A stretch of 64,000 bases of DNA, taken from positions 1,488,001 to 1,552,000 of the forward strand of contig NZ_OY787464.1 in NCBI RefSeq assembly GCF_963678845.1, given 5' to 3'. Positions 16,852 through 25,318 of this stretch are shown here, piece by piece; position 1 is the stretch's first letter, and each line of letters begins with the position of its first letter. The DNA is from an uncultured Bacteroides sp. GTDB lineage: Bacteria; Bacteroidota; Bacteroidia; Bacteroidales; Bacteroidaceae. The notes below the pieces were generated by a model. That model saw only the letters and a list, made by a program, of their open reading frames with translations, made no database searches and was not told where the DNA came from. A program made the position numbers and the translations under genes.

Positions 16852-18057
16852 ATGATTACACAGGAACAAATAGCAGGAGTTATAGATTCTCAATGGAATG
16901 TATTTCTGAGAAAAGATACTGGATTGAGACGTGATGCTCTGAACAGATTACCGATTATAGAAACATACGCAACAATTGTAACCGGTATTAGGAGATGTGG
17001 AAAAAGTACTCTTTTACTGCAGCTATTAAAAGAAAGATTTGGCAGTGCTATTTATCTTAATTTTGAAGATACCCGTTTGGCCGGTTTTGAGATATCGGAC
17101 TTTGCACGGCTTGGAAATGAAATTATTAAAAGAAAAATAAACGTTCTGTTTTTTGACGAGATACAAATAGTGAGTGGATGGGAAATGTTTATCCACCAGA
17201 AACTTAATGAAGGATATCAGATATTTATTACCGGATCGAATGCATCTCTTCTCAGTAAAGAGCTGGGAACGCATCTCACCGGCAGACATATTTCTTGCGA
17301 GTTATTTCCTTTCTCGTATAATGAGTTTATATCATTTAAGAAGCTTGAAAATAATTCGGATTCACTTAATGATTATCTGGCACATGGAGGAATTCCTGAG
17401 TATGTAAAAAATGGAATGGGCGTGATACTTAATAATTTGATGGATGATATTTTGATTCGTGACATAGCAATCCGTCATTCCATACGCGATGTAAATTCTC
17501 TGCGTCAATTGGCAGTATATCTGATATCTAACATAGGCAACCTTGTTTCTGCCAATAAACTGGAAGGGATGTATGGAATAAAATCAAGCAGCACTATTCT
17601 TGAGTATTTTTCGTACCTGAAAGATTCCTATTTACTTGAGTTTATCCCTCAATTCAATTACTCATTAAAAGCACAAGCCAGAAATCCCAAAAAGATTTAT
17701 GCCATGGATTTGGGATTATTCACTGAAAATTCAACAGCATTTACCGACAACGCCGGACATAAACTTGAAAATGCTGTATTTCTTTATCTAAGAAGTAAAT
17801 ATCCTGACATCTATTATTTTAAGGATAAAGGAGAATGTGATTTTATTGCAATGAATAAAGGTAAAGTTCAGGATGTGATACAAGTGTGCTATAAGATTGA
17901 AGATACTAATTTTGAACGTGAATACAACGGACTTGTTGAAGCTATGAGATATTTTAATATAAACGAAGGAACAATAGTAACATTCAATCAAAAAGATATT
18001 TTCGAAGATAATGAGCTAAAAATAAACATGATACCAGCAACAGAATTCCTACAATAA
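16852..18057 (+). CDS. AAA family ATPase with DUF4143 C-terminal domain
   Basis: From the ATG at 16852 the product has 401 residues. The AAA_14 domain shows Walker A GIRRCGKST (about 46-54), Walker B VLFFDEIQ (about 98-105), and ITGSNASLLSKELGTHLTGR, a sensor/arginine stretch. The C-terminal DUF4143 domain has a PD-(D/E)XK-like pattern (GECDFI ... IQVCY near 325-345), with Cys where a catalytic Lys would be expected. The frame is open 42 codons further upstream, but that part overlaps the promoter and repeat. Such ATPases occur in many copies in Bacteroidetes and their function is unknown. The gene is enclosed by two inverted copies of a structured repeat. Confidence 0.88.
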   Translation: MITQEQIAGVIDSQWNVFLRKDTGLRRDALNRLPIIETYATIVTGIRRCGKSTLLLQLLKERFGSAIYLNFEDTRLAGFEISDFARLGNEIIKRKINVLFFDEIQIVSGWEMFIHQKLNEGYQIFITGSNASLLSKELGTHLTGRHISCELFPFSYNEFISFKKLENNSDSLNDYLAHGGIPEYVKNGMGVILNNLMDDILIRDIAIRHSIRDVNSLRQLAVYLISNIGNLVSANKLEGMYGIKSSSTILEYFSYLKDSYLLEFIPQFNYSLKAQARNPKKIYAMDLGLFTENSTAFTDNAGHKLENAVFLYLRSKYPDIYYFKDKGECDFIAMNKGKVQDVIQVCYKIEDTNFEREYNGLVEAMRYFNINEGTIVTFNQKDIFEDNELKINMIPATEFLQ

Positions 18058-18061
18058 AAAC

Positions 18062-18111
18062 AAAGCAATGGCGTAGCCAAGCTAACAAGCAAAGCGATGG
18101 CGTAGCCAAGC
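18062..18111 (+). repeat. Two 21-bp direct repeats with a palindromic core after the ATPase gene
   Basis: AAAGCAATGGCGTAGCCAAGC (18062-18082) recurs with one change at 18091-18111. Each has the hairpin core TGGC-GTA-GCCA. The pair sits 5 bases after the ATPase stop and directly abuts the right structured repeat. Confidence 0.75.
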
Positions 18112-18112
18112 G

Positions 18113-18368
18113 GAAAAGAAAAACCACCACGAAGTGGCCAGCGAGCGAAGCAAAGCTTATTGATCCGAAACCCTAGCCCATTCAAAAACCAACAGGATCG
18201 GCCTCATGGATTTTGCGTGAAGAAATCAGCCGGAATGAAGCGTTAAGAAGGGGCGACTGTTTGAGCGAAGCGAGTTTGAGCCCCTTCAGCGGAATGCAGA
18301 CTGATTTTAGCAAAATACATGCAGCCTTGACCTTTTGTTTCTTTTCCGTCAAGGGAAAAGAAAAGAAC
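18113..18368 (-). repeat. Structured ~255-bp repeat, right copy (inverted; 3' side of the upxY-like gene)
   Basis: Read on the minus strand, this copy follows the same order as the left one. It has a CCTTGAC/GTCAAGG hairpin near 18326-18354. The long nested hairpin has arms (plus-strand coordinates) CATG 18205/18318, ATTTTGC 18210 with GCAAAAT 18310, AAATCAG 18223 with CTGATTT 18301, and GAAGGGGC 18247 with GCCCCTTC 18280. The same apical loop (ACTCGCTTCGCTCAAACAG) follows, then CCGA/TTGG and GCCAC/GTGGT hairpins and a T-rich end. The arm sequences differ from the left copy, but pairing is kept. It begins about 33 bases after the stop of the antiterminator gene. Confidence 0.85.
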
Positions 18369-18400
18369 AAGGAAACACTATTAAAAAAAAAGTTTTAAAA

Positions 18401-18910
18401 TCAAAGCTTTTCCAAACAGCTTGTACTAACTGTAGTAAGCGCACAACCAAGCCCTGAGAGACGAATGGCAACTTTGAACTTGCCTTTTGTCTCAACCAGT
18501 TCGCCAATGAGACCAGAGAGTTCACCACGGGTGATGCGTACAGGGGTGCCGGGAGCAAGATCGGAAGAGCTGAATTCCACCTCTTCATCAGACTGTTCCA
18601 CCATTTTGCGGAGACGCTCAATCTGCTCATCGGGAATGGGAGCTGGATGAGACTGTTCGCGCACAAAGGCGATGGCTCCATAGGTCATGAGCACCTGCTT
18701 GGCCTCCTGGGGAACGATACGGACAAAGATATAGCCGGAAAGCACAGGCTGCTCAACTTTCTTGAGACGATCATGCCACTTACGGGTCACAATCTGAACC
18801 GGCAGATAATGCTCAATTCCTGACTGCAAAAAGCGCTCTCTTACCTTTTTCTCAGCTCGGGGAGCCGTGTAAACGGCATACCAACGTGGGTCTTTTTTCT
18901 CTATATCCAT
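18401..18910 (-). CDS. UpxY-like NusG-family transcription antiterminator
   Basis: The 169-residue product has the NGN domain start RWYAVYTAPRAEKKVRERF, then HYLPVQIVTRKWHDR and VLSGYIFVRI. A C-terminal KOW segment (APGTPVRITRGELSGLIGELVE, about 120-142) completes the NusG fold. UpxY proteins (specialised NusG) prevent early termination of their own capsule operon in Bacteroides and are normally its first gene. Here it is oriented toward the polysaccharide genes. The GH35 and ATPase genes on the opposite strand and two repeats (about 3.9 kb) lie between it and the first export gene. No UpxZ-like gene is next to it. Confidence 0.9.
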   Translation of the reverse strand: MDIEKKDPRWYAVYTAPRAEKKVRERFLQSGIEHYLPVQIVTRKWHDRLKKVEQPVLSGYIFVRIVPQEAKQVLMTYGAIAFVREQSHPAPIPDEQIERLRKMVEQSDEEVEFSSSDLAPGTPVRITRGELSGLIGELVETKGKFKVAIRLSGLGCALTTVSTSCLEKL

Positions 18911-18946
18911 ATTTTAAACATTCTGTTATTCCTAACAACTATTGTG

Positions 18947-18979
18947 CAAATGTAATAAGTTTATGTCAATTTGTATCAA
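18947..18979 (-). promoter_or_regulatory. Candidate promoter for the upxY-like gene
   Basis: On the minus strand, TACATTTG (18947-18954) fits TAnnTTTG, and a TTG lies at 18977-18979 with a 22-base spacer, one longer than usual. The leader to the ATG at 18910 would be about 30 bases. No inverted repeats of the phase-variable capsule promoter type were seen around it. Confidence 0.5.
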
Positions 18980-19079
18980 TTTATACACTATTTTGAGCAA
19001 AAAATACATTCTGGTCTCGAATAAATTGATTAATTTTGGTCCCAAGAATATAAATTACTAATTAATTAAATCATTTATC

Positions 19080-20465
19080 ATGAGTACATTCCAGAATGTG
19101 AATGAAAAGATGACTCGCTACAGGTGGGTTATTTGTTCCTTACTATTCTTTGCTACGACCATTAATTACATGGATCGTAACGTAATTGCTTTTTTAAAAG
19201 AATTTTTCTGCTCGCCGGTGGCTAATGGCGGATTTGGGTGGAGTAACTCGGAATTCTCCTACGTAACAGCGTTCTTTACTGCTGCTTATGCAACTCTTAC
19301 TGTTTTCTCCGGCATCATTATTGATAAGATTGGATCAAAATTAGGTTTGGCTCTTTCACTTATTATCTGGTCTGTTTGTGGAATAGGAAATGCTTTTGTA
19401 GGAAAGACAATTACATTCCACATCATTATAAGAAGTATGTTTGGTTTGGGTGAAGCCGGTAACTTCCCTGCATCTATCAAAACTGTAACTGAATGGTTCC
19501 CTAAGCGTGAACGCTCACTGGCTACTGGTATATTTAACAGTGGTTCAAATGTGGGTGCAATGATTTCGGCTTTGTTTGTGCCTTGGTGTCTTATTCACTT
19601 TGGTGACGAAATGGGATGGAAAATGGCATTTATCCTGACCGGTGGTATCGGCTTTATTTGGTTGGCATTCTGGTTCTCATTATTCAAACCACAAAAGAAA
19701 CTGTTGGAAAACGGCACGATAAGCCAAAGCGAATATGACTATATTCACGCTGACGATGCAGAGCTTACTCCTGAACAGATTGAAAACGAGAAGAATGGCA
19801 TTAAGGAAAAGATTTCATGGGGTAAAATGTTGAGATACCCACAAACATGGTCTTTCTTTATGGGTAAGTTTATGACTGACGGTATATGGTGGTTCCTTTT
19901 GTTCTGGTTGCCCGACTACCTGAAAAAACAATTCCACATGACTACTCAAGAGGTAATGTGGCCTACATTTATTGTATTCGGTATTGCTATCATTGGTAGT
20001 GTATTTGGTGGTAGTATTCCTATGTTCTTTATGAATAAGGGTATGAACTCATACAAAGCAAGAATGACAGCTATGTTCCTGATTGCTCTTTGCCCTATCA
20101 CACTGTTGCTTACTCAGTATTTTGGTAATGTGGAACATTTTGGTAAAGCAGCTATGTATATGGCTACAGGTATTATCTGCCTGGCAGGTGCTTCTCACCA
20201 GGCTTGGTCGGCCAACTTGTTCACAACTGTATCTGACATGTTCCCTAAGAAAGCGATTGCTTCTGTAACAGGTATCGGTGGTTTGGCCGGTGGTATTGGT
20301 GGTGTATTGGTTCAGCTTCTTGCCGGATTTATCACTGACTTATATGCTGCGACTCCTACTGTGGCTTACGGAATTATGTTCGGTGTGTGTGCTTTTGCAT
20401 ACCTTATTGCTTGGGTAATAATGAAATCACTTGTTCCTCAATATAGGATTATTACTGATCTATAG
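19080..20465 (+). CDS. MFS transporter, anion:cation symporter (ExuT-like) family
   Basis: The 461-residue product has about twelve membrane spans. It shows the family signatures INYMDRNVIA in the first span, RSMFGLGEAGNFPASIKTVTEWFPKRERSLATGIFNSG after span 4, and a long central loop (about residues 210-255). This is the ACS family that takes up hexuronates and related organic anions with protons. ExuT-like hexuronate import is the likeliest role, but the substrate is not proven by sequence. It is a single-gene unit: TAATTTTG at 19031-19038 could be its -7 box, though without a clear TTG, and a strong terminator follows. Confidence 0.85.
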   Translation: MSTFQNVNEKMTRYRWVICSLLFFATTINYMDRNVIAFLKEFFCSPVANGGFGWSNSEFSYVTAFFTAAYATLTVFSGIIIDKIGSKLGLALSLIIWSVCGIGNAFVGKTITFHIIIRSMFGLGEAGNFPASIKTVTEWFPKRERSLATGIFNSGSNVGAMISALFVPWCLIHFGDEMGWKMAFILTGGIGFIWLAFWFSLFKPQKKLLENGTISQSEYDYIHADDAELTPEQIENEKNGIKEKISWGKMLRYPQTWSFFMGKFMTDGIWWFLLFWLPDYLKKQFHMTTQEVMWPTFIVFGIAIIGSVFGGSIPMFFMNKGMNSYKARMTAMFLIALCPITLLLTQYFGNVEHFGKAAMYMATGIICLAGASHQAWSANLFTTVSDMFPKKAIASVTGIGGLAGGIGGVLVQLLAGFITDLYAATPTVAYGIMFGVCAFAYLIAWVIMKSLVPQYRIITDL

Positions 20466-20521
20466 TGGACCGGATTTTAGAATAACCGTTACAGGTTGTT
20501 TTAAATAAAACAATTTATAAA

Positions 20522-20563
20522 CGAGGGTGCTCAATACTTAATTGAGTGCCCTCGCTCTTTTTT
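20522..20563 (+). terminator. Rho-independent terminator of the MFS gene
   Basis: CGAGGGTGCTCAAT (20522-20535) pairs with ATTGAGTGCCCTCG (20541-20554) over 14 positions with two G-U wobbles. The run CTCTTTTTT follows. Confidence 0.85.
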
Positions 20564-20643
20564 AACCATATCCGGCAATAATATGCAGATATATAAAATC
20601 AAAAAAGGCTGCCCGTGAAGGCAACCTTTCCCTTTTTGATCTC

Positions 20644-20670
20644 AAAAAAAAGGGAAGTCTCACGACTTCC
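20644..20670 (-). terminator. Rho-independent terminator of the Dna2-like helicase gene
   Basis: Read on the minus strand, GGAAGTC-GTGA-GACTTCC (20653-20670) is a perfect 7-bp stem followed by C and eight T (20644-20651). It lies about 80 bases after the helicase stop codon. Confidence 0.8.
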
Positions 20671-20749
20671 ACAATTCTTCTAACCTTAAATCTAAATCTC
20701 TATGAAAAAAACGTGCTACAAAGATAAGCTTTTTATACGTACCCAGATG

Positions 20750-23700
20750 TTAACGAAGCGTAGGAAGTATTAATTTAATCAAAGCTTCATAGATTTTATT
20801 AAGTTTTAATAATTCAGGCACTCCTATTAGGTACATCTGAGTGCGTGCACGTGTCAAAGCGACATTTAGCTTGCGATCAATGAGCACTCCGTCTTCTTCA
20901 GTTATATTACAAAGGAACTGAAGCTGCCAGGGGTAGTTTACACTGAAGGAGTAGATAATCACATCTCGCTCACTACCCTGAAAGCGCTCTACTGTATCAA
21001 CAAGCACTTCATTGAGTGCAGGAATATCAAGGAGAGCCAGTTCTTTCTTTATCATGGCTATCTGACTGCGATACGGGGTGATGATGCCCAACGAACGTGT
21101 TACATCAAACTTTTCCGGGGAACGTTTGTAAACCTGAGCCGCGATACCTGCTGCCAGGCGGGCTTCGTTGATATTGCATTTATCAGAACCGCCTCCGGTA
21201 TGGGGTTGGGATGGGACAAACTGTACCCTGGCCCCGTAAGGAGATGTGGTATCTGTTTGATGAGGCAACCCCACAGGTTGGAGTTTGCCTCCATAGAAGG
21301 CTTTATTGGGGAAAAGAGCCACTGCCGGATTCATACGTCCTTGCTTACAAAGCATGTCTGCTGCACTGGGATTAGTGCGGTAGAGGCGTTCGAAAAGGGA
21401 ATCTTTCAGGTTGGTGATGCCCACGGAAAGCAGTTCTTCACTGCAAACATGAGACTGCTCACTACTTTGCATCACCACAGCGGGAAGCTGCTTATGATCT
21501 CCAATGAGAATGAACTTACCAACGGCATTGTGCCCTGCCCTGTCTTTGGCACAAAGGATGCCCAACAGCTGAGGTTCCAGTATCTGGGTAGCCTCATCAA
21601 CAATAGCTACATCGAACCTTTTGAGGCGGAAGAGGTCGGTCTTTGTGGAGATAGAGGCAACAGTGCCCACAATGACACGGCAACCGGAGATGCGCTGGCT
21701 GACTTCTGAACGACGATTACAGGTAGCGAGCACATTCTCAATAAGGTGGGAACGAAACCGTTCTTCACACGAGAGTTCACTGCCCACACGGATATAGTCG
21801 ATTTCCGGAGCTATGGAGGAGATGGATTTACAGATTTCGTCTACTGCCCGGTTTGTGTAGGCCAAAAGTAGAATCTGCTGGGAAGGGTTCTGATGAAACG
21901 TTTCCACCATTTGCTTTAGAGCTCTGGAGGTTTTCCCTGTTCCCGGAGGTCCCACAAGCAGAAAGAAATCTTTTGCAGACTGTGCTTTGAGGGTAACGCG
22001 GGTAAAATCGTCCTTGGCGCTGACTATCTGCTCATCCAAAAAGGCATCGAACTGAGGCTTGCGCTGAGCTAAAAGCAGGTCGCGACGATCTTTGTTGGCC
22101 TCAGCAAAGAGTGTGAGTGCCTGGAACATGCTTTTAAAGGCGGTGTCCATGCTATCGTGCTCCACTGCATAAGTACTTTCCTGAGGAAGCACGGAAGGAT
22201 TTTGCTGTGAGGCACGGATGCGCACGGTAATTTCATGAGTGTTGATAGAGGCAATGCTTCCTTTGAAGATCATCTTATTGGTAGCAGTGTCATCGGTTTT
22301 GTTTCTTTCGTAGAACAACACCACGTCTCCTACTCTGAAATTGGGCAGGAACTCATCCTTATAATCGGGTATGGCAAACACCACGGTAGCTTTATGAGCA
22401 TCTGCCGCACGGTTCTCCTTGATGGTGAGATCATAAAGAATCTCTCCGGCTTCTCTTTTCTCATCCAACGTGGCCAGCCAAAGGGAGGAAGATCCCGCAC
22501 GTCCGTCATATTCCATTTCGCCGGACTTGGATGTATATTGTTCCTTTACAATGAAATTATAGAGTGTAAGGAAATAGTCTTGCTCTAACGGAGACAAGGT
22601 AGAAAAGCGTGTACCAAAAGCGGTAATGGAGGGCGAAAGATAACGTTCCCAGAACATTCCCCGCAGGTGGTTTTCATTGAGTACGGCAGGTGTGATTTTA
22701 TTTAGCACCTGGGCCGTAAATTCGGGACGGTTGTGCAGCTGAACAGCATGCTCACCGGCCACAATAAGGTTGCGCAGATTGATAGCCCGGCGAACCAGTG
22801 CCCACGATGGACGGGCAGGATACAGCAACGGATAGCGGGTATAGAGCAGATAAGGATGTACCTTGCGGTGATTCACTCCCATACTATACTCCAACACTGC
22901 CATATAGAGAAGCATCTGCACCTTATGGTTTTCCTTGGGTTCCACTTTGCCGGGAATGGCATATTCATCTGCCTTTCCGGATTTCATTTCAATGAAGCTA
23001 CTCATATCCCGCTGCATATAATCGAGCCTTCCCTGCAGACCGAGTGCCTCGCACACATAAGAGGGTTCAAGTACGGCATCTTCCTTATTCAGATGATAAC
23101 CAGGAGACAGGAAGGTGTCTGTAACTATCTCTTTGAGGTGCTCGAAATGATTTTTGCAGTCATTGAAGAATTCGAACTCTGTCTTCGGATCAAGCAGATC
23201 CTCGCAGGAAGCCAGTTCTATGGGATAGGTACGAAAGGCTTTACGCATGCACTCCATGTAATCGGCCTCTCCATCGGAATGAATCCATTCATCGAGAAAG
23301 AGGTTGGCAATGTTACCCAGCAACAGAGCGCGGGTATTGGACATGGATTGCAACCTGCCCAGAAGAAAATTGGCCGGATGGTGTCCGTAATCCTTGAAAC
23401 ATTCGGCCAGGGTACTGATATCAATGAGGTAATCGGGCTCCAGCACTATCATGGAAGGAACATGAACACCTTCCTCATCAACTGTTACATCGAGTAGGTT
23501 GAGTTGTGCAAAGGGCCATAAACAGGAAACAGTTTCATTAAATTCCTTGTTTTGGTTATCTGCTCCATAGCGTACTTTCAACGGTTCGTTTACTGTTCTG
23601 TTCGCAGGAATAACGTACAAATAAGTCTCATCTGAATACTGGTAACACACCCTCATACGCTTTATGCGTGCACCGTATTGAACGGGAACAGGTGGTAGTG

Positions 23701-24085
23701 GAAGGTCTGCCTGGCTGGGCAATATATCATAAAGTTCCTGAGGTACAGCTACATTGAGCAAGGTTTTCACTGTTAAAGCCAATGTACGAAGATCACGAAG
23801 CAGATTATCAATAGTGGGCTCCTCTCTCCTGTTCATCACCGCATTTGAGGTGAGCCGGAAAGTATGCAGCCTATTCTGTGCATTGCGGGAAAGTCCGGCA
23901 ACAGAGGCCAGATAGCTGATACGCGCTGAGAGATCGGTCATCTGCAACCGCTCGTTCTGCATGGAGTGGCGGCAAAGGCGTTCGAGCAGATCACGCATTT
24001 GCCTGTATTTCATTGTAAGAGAGCTCTGCTCATTGAAGTATATTTCCAGGAGTGAGTTATAATATTGATTTGCTTCTTGATTCAT
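20750..24085 (-). CDS. Dna2-like nuclease-helicase (PD-(D/E)XK plus SF1 helicase)
   Basis: The 1111-residue product joins a Cas4/RecB-like nuclease region to an SF1B helicase. The nuclease motifs are GRLDYM (about 349-354) and IEMKSGK (about 363-369), followed by a conserved QMLLYMAVLEY helix. Helicase motif I is VGPPGTGKTS (about 706-716), motif II VDEATQ (about 829-834), motif III LIGDHKQLPAVV, and motif VI LNVALTRARTQMYL (about 1070-1083). This order is that of Dna2-type enzymes, which process DNA ends and flaps during replication and repair. I do not see a clear four-cysteine iron-sulphur pattern. The gene stands downstream of tatC with a gap of 97 bases and is closed by its own terminator. 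Confidence 0.88.
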   Translation of the reverse strand: MNQEANQYYNSLLEIYFNEQSSLTMKYRQMRDLLERLCRHSMQNERLQMTDLSARISYLASVAGLSRNAQNRLHTFRLTSNAVMNRREEPTIDNLLRDLRTLALTVKTLLNVAVPQELYDILPSQADLPLPPVPVQYGARIKRMRVCYQYSDETYLYVIPANRTVNEPLKVRYGADNQNKEFNETVSCLWPFAQLNLLDVTVDEEGVHVPSMIVLEPDYLIDISTLAECFKDYGHHPANFLLGRLQSMSNTRALLLGNIANLFLDEWIHSDGEADYMECMRKAFRTYPIELASCEDLLDPKTEFEFFNDCKNHFEHLKEIVTDTFLSPGYHLNKEDAVLEPSYVCEALGLQGRLDYMQRDMSSFIEMKSGKADEYAIPGKVEPKENHKVQMLLYMAVLEYSMGVNHRKVHPYLLYTRYPLLYPARPSWALVRRAINLRNLIVAGEHAVQLHNRPEFTAQVLNKITPAVLNENHLRGMFWERYLSPSITAFGTRFSTLSPLEQDYFLTLYNFIVKEQYTSKSGEMEYDGRAGSSSLWLATLDEKREAGEILYDLTIKENRAADAHKATVVFAIPDYKDEFLPNFRVGDVVLFYERNKTDDTATNKMIFKGSIASINTHEITVRIRASQQNPSVLPQESTYAVEHDSMDTAFKSMFQALTLFAEANKDRRDLLLAQRKPQFDAFLDEQIVSAKDDFTRVTLKAQSAKDFFLLVGPPGTGKTSRALKQMVETFHQNPSQQILLLAYTNRAVDEICKSISSIAPEIDYIRVGSELSCEERFRSHLIENVLATCNRRSEVSQRISGCRVIVGTVASISTKTDLFRLKRFDVAIVDEATQILEPQLLGILCAKDRAGHNAVGKFILIGDHKQLPAVVMQSSEQSHVCSEELLSVGITNLKDSLFERLYRTNPSAADMLCKQGRMNPAVALFPNKAFYGGKLQPVGLPHQTDTTSPYGARVQFVPSQPHTGGGSDKCNINEARLAAGIAAQVYKRSPEKFDVTRSLGIITPYRSQIAMIKKELALLDIPALNEVLVDTVERFQGSERDVIIYSFSVNYPWQLQFLCNITEEDGVLIDRKLNVALTRARTQMYLIGVPELLKLNKIYEALIKLILPTLR

Positions 24086-24182
24086 TTCTTCTTTTATTGT
24101 AGTGTAAAGTATTGCCCCTCTCTACATCTATCTGCAGAGAGGATTCCCTTTTCCTGATTAAGAACTTTGTTCCAGAAATATT

Positions 24183-24977
24183 TTACTCTGAAATTACTTT
24201 CTTCTTCTCCTTTATAATAAGGATGCTCATCTCATAAAGAAGGCAAAGAGGGATGGCCACCACTGAAAGTGTAAATGGATCGCCGGTTGGTGTAATTACT
24301 GCTGCTATTACAAAGATGATGACAATGGCGTGCTTTCTGTATTTACGAAGGAATGACTTGGAAACAAGTCCAATCTTGGCCAGCAACCATGTAACCAGTG
24401 GAAGCTCAAAGACCAGTCCCATTACCAGGATCAGTGTCATGAAGTTATCAATATAGGAATTGAGAGATATCTGATTGGTGATGGTTTCACTTAGCTGATA
24501 GGTAGCTAAAAAGCGCAAGGTAAGGGGAAAGACCATGAAATAGCCCAGCAGCACTCCCAAAAAGAACATGACTGTTCCTATGCCCAGTGCTGTACGCACA
24601 TTCTTTATCTCGTTATCATAGAGCGCAGGTTTAATAAACCCCCAGATCTCGAACAGCAGATAGGGCACAGAGGCTATTACCGACATCCAAAAGGAGGAGG
24701 ATATGTGAATAAAGAAAGGTGCAGCCAGATTGATGTTGACTAGCTTCACCTCAAATTTCTGAGTGAAGAAGTCGCCAGTGAGCTGCAGCAAGTTTCCTAT
24801 ATCATGAAGCAGGGAATAGAAGGCAAAGTCATTGTGACAGGGTGCAAGGATTACCTTGTCGAACAGAAAAGGCATAGCAATAAAAAAGCCAGTCAGCAGG
24901 ACAAACCATACCGCACACACCCGGAACAACACACGACGTAAATCGTCCAAGTGGTCCCAGAACGTCATTTCAGCCAT
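24183..24977 (-). CDS. tatC: Sec-independent (Tat) protein translocase subunit TatC
   Basis: The 264-residue product begins MTFWDHLDDLRRVLFRV, the TatC N-terminal signature that recognises the twin-arginine signal. It has six membrane spans, with FEIWGFIKPALYDNE and the PxxxxLPL-like segment (VFELPLVTWLL). The length is normal for TatC. TatC is the receptor of the Tat pathway, which exports folded proteins across the inner membrane. It follows tatA by six bases on the same strand, so the two form an operon. No tatB-type gene is present, as is usual in this phylum. Confidence 0.94.
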   Translation of the reverse strand: MAEMTFWDHLDDLRRVLFRVCAVWFVLLTGFFIAMPFLFDKVILAPCHNDFAFYSLLHDIGNLLQLTGDFFTQKFEVKLVNINLAAPFFIHISSSFWMSVIASVPYLLFEIWGFIKPALYDNEIKNVRTALGIGTVMFFLGVLLGYFMVFPLTLRFLATYQLSETITNQISLNSYIDNFMTLILVMGLVFELPLVTWLLAKIGLVSKSFLRKYRKHAIVIIFVIAAVITPTGDPFTLSVVAIPLCLLYEMSILIIKEKKKVISE

Positions 24978-24983
24978 GTGTTC

Positions 24984-25208
24984 TTATTTTTTCTTCTCGT
25001 CTTCAGAAGGTTTTTCTATTTCGTCTTTGGTGCTTTTAATCTCCTCTTCAGCTTCTTTCATGCCGTCTTTAAAGCTCTTCACACCTTTGCCAAGTCCTTT
25101 CATCAACTCAGGGATTTTCTTTCCGCCAAACAAAAGAAGTACAATCAAACAAACTACAAGAAGTTCAGGGAACCCAACATTCATAAAAAGTAATGTGCTA
25201 TGTAACAT
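24984..25208 (-). CDS. tatA: Twin-arginine translocase subunit TatA
   Basis: The 74-residue product has one N-terminal membrane span (ELLVVCLIVLLLFGGKKIPEL, with the FGGKKIPEL hinge typical of TatA). An amphipathic helix (GLGKGVKSFKDGMKEAEEEI) and a charged tail follow. TatA oligomers form the translocation path. An internal ATG at codon 9 (MNVGFPELL) is an alternative start. It is the first gene of the tatA-tatC pair, with a consensus promoter directly upstream. Confidence 0.93.
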   Translation of the reverse strand: MLHSTLLFMNVGFPELLVVCLIVLLLFGGKKIPELMKGLGKGVKSFKDGMKEAEEEIKSTKDEIEKPSEDEKKK

Positions 25209-25249
25209 ATCGGTCGTTTATAAATTTATTTATTATATAGATTTGATGG

Positions 25250-25279
25250 CAAAGCTAAACAAAAGAAGCTAACCTGCAA
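25250..25279 (-). promoter_or_regulatory. Bacteroides-type promoter for tatA-tatC
   Basis: On the minus strand, TTG (25277-25279), a 19-base spacer and TAGCTTTG (25250-25257) match TTG-N19..21-TAnnTTTG. The expected start near 25243 gives a leader of about 35 bases. Confidence 0.75.
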
Positions 25280-25318
25280 ATTTTTGGGCCTGTTTAATTT
25301 CATTCTTTCAACCAAAAA

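Noticed and set aside
16852..18057. Anti-phage defence ATPase
   Set aside because: Nothing in the domain layout or neighbours (no nuclease, toxin or reverse transcriptase partner) supports defence specifically. The family is widespread with unknown function.
16497..18368. Classical insertion sequence
   Set aside because: The enclosed gene has Walker motifs and a DUF4143 domain rather than a transposase. I see no short terminal inverted repeats with clear target duplications at the outer ends.
18182..18370. 62-codon minus-strand open frame inside the right structured repeat
   Set aside because: For the same reason as the frame in the left copy: it lies wholly within the repeat, has no domain, and follows the stems rather than a protein pattern.
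18911..19079. Invertible capsule promoter upstream of the upxY-like gene
   Set aside because: No inverted repeats of the length seen at phase-variable Bacteroides capsule promoters flank the candidate promoter, and no invertase gene is in the window.
22733..23497. 254-codon plus-strand frame inside the helicase gene
   Set aside because: It lies opposite the nuclease region with motifs GRLDYM and IEMKSGK and has no recognisable protein features. It is a shadow of codon bias.
24086..24182. Terminator between tatC and the helicase gene
   Set aside because: CCTCTCT and AGAGAGG form a 7-bp stem near 24118-24143 but no T-run follows on the minus strand, so it was not listed.
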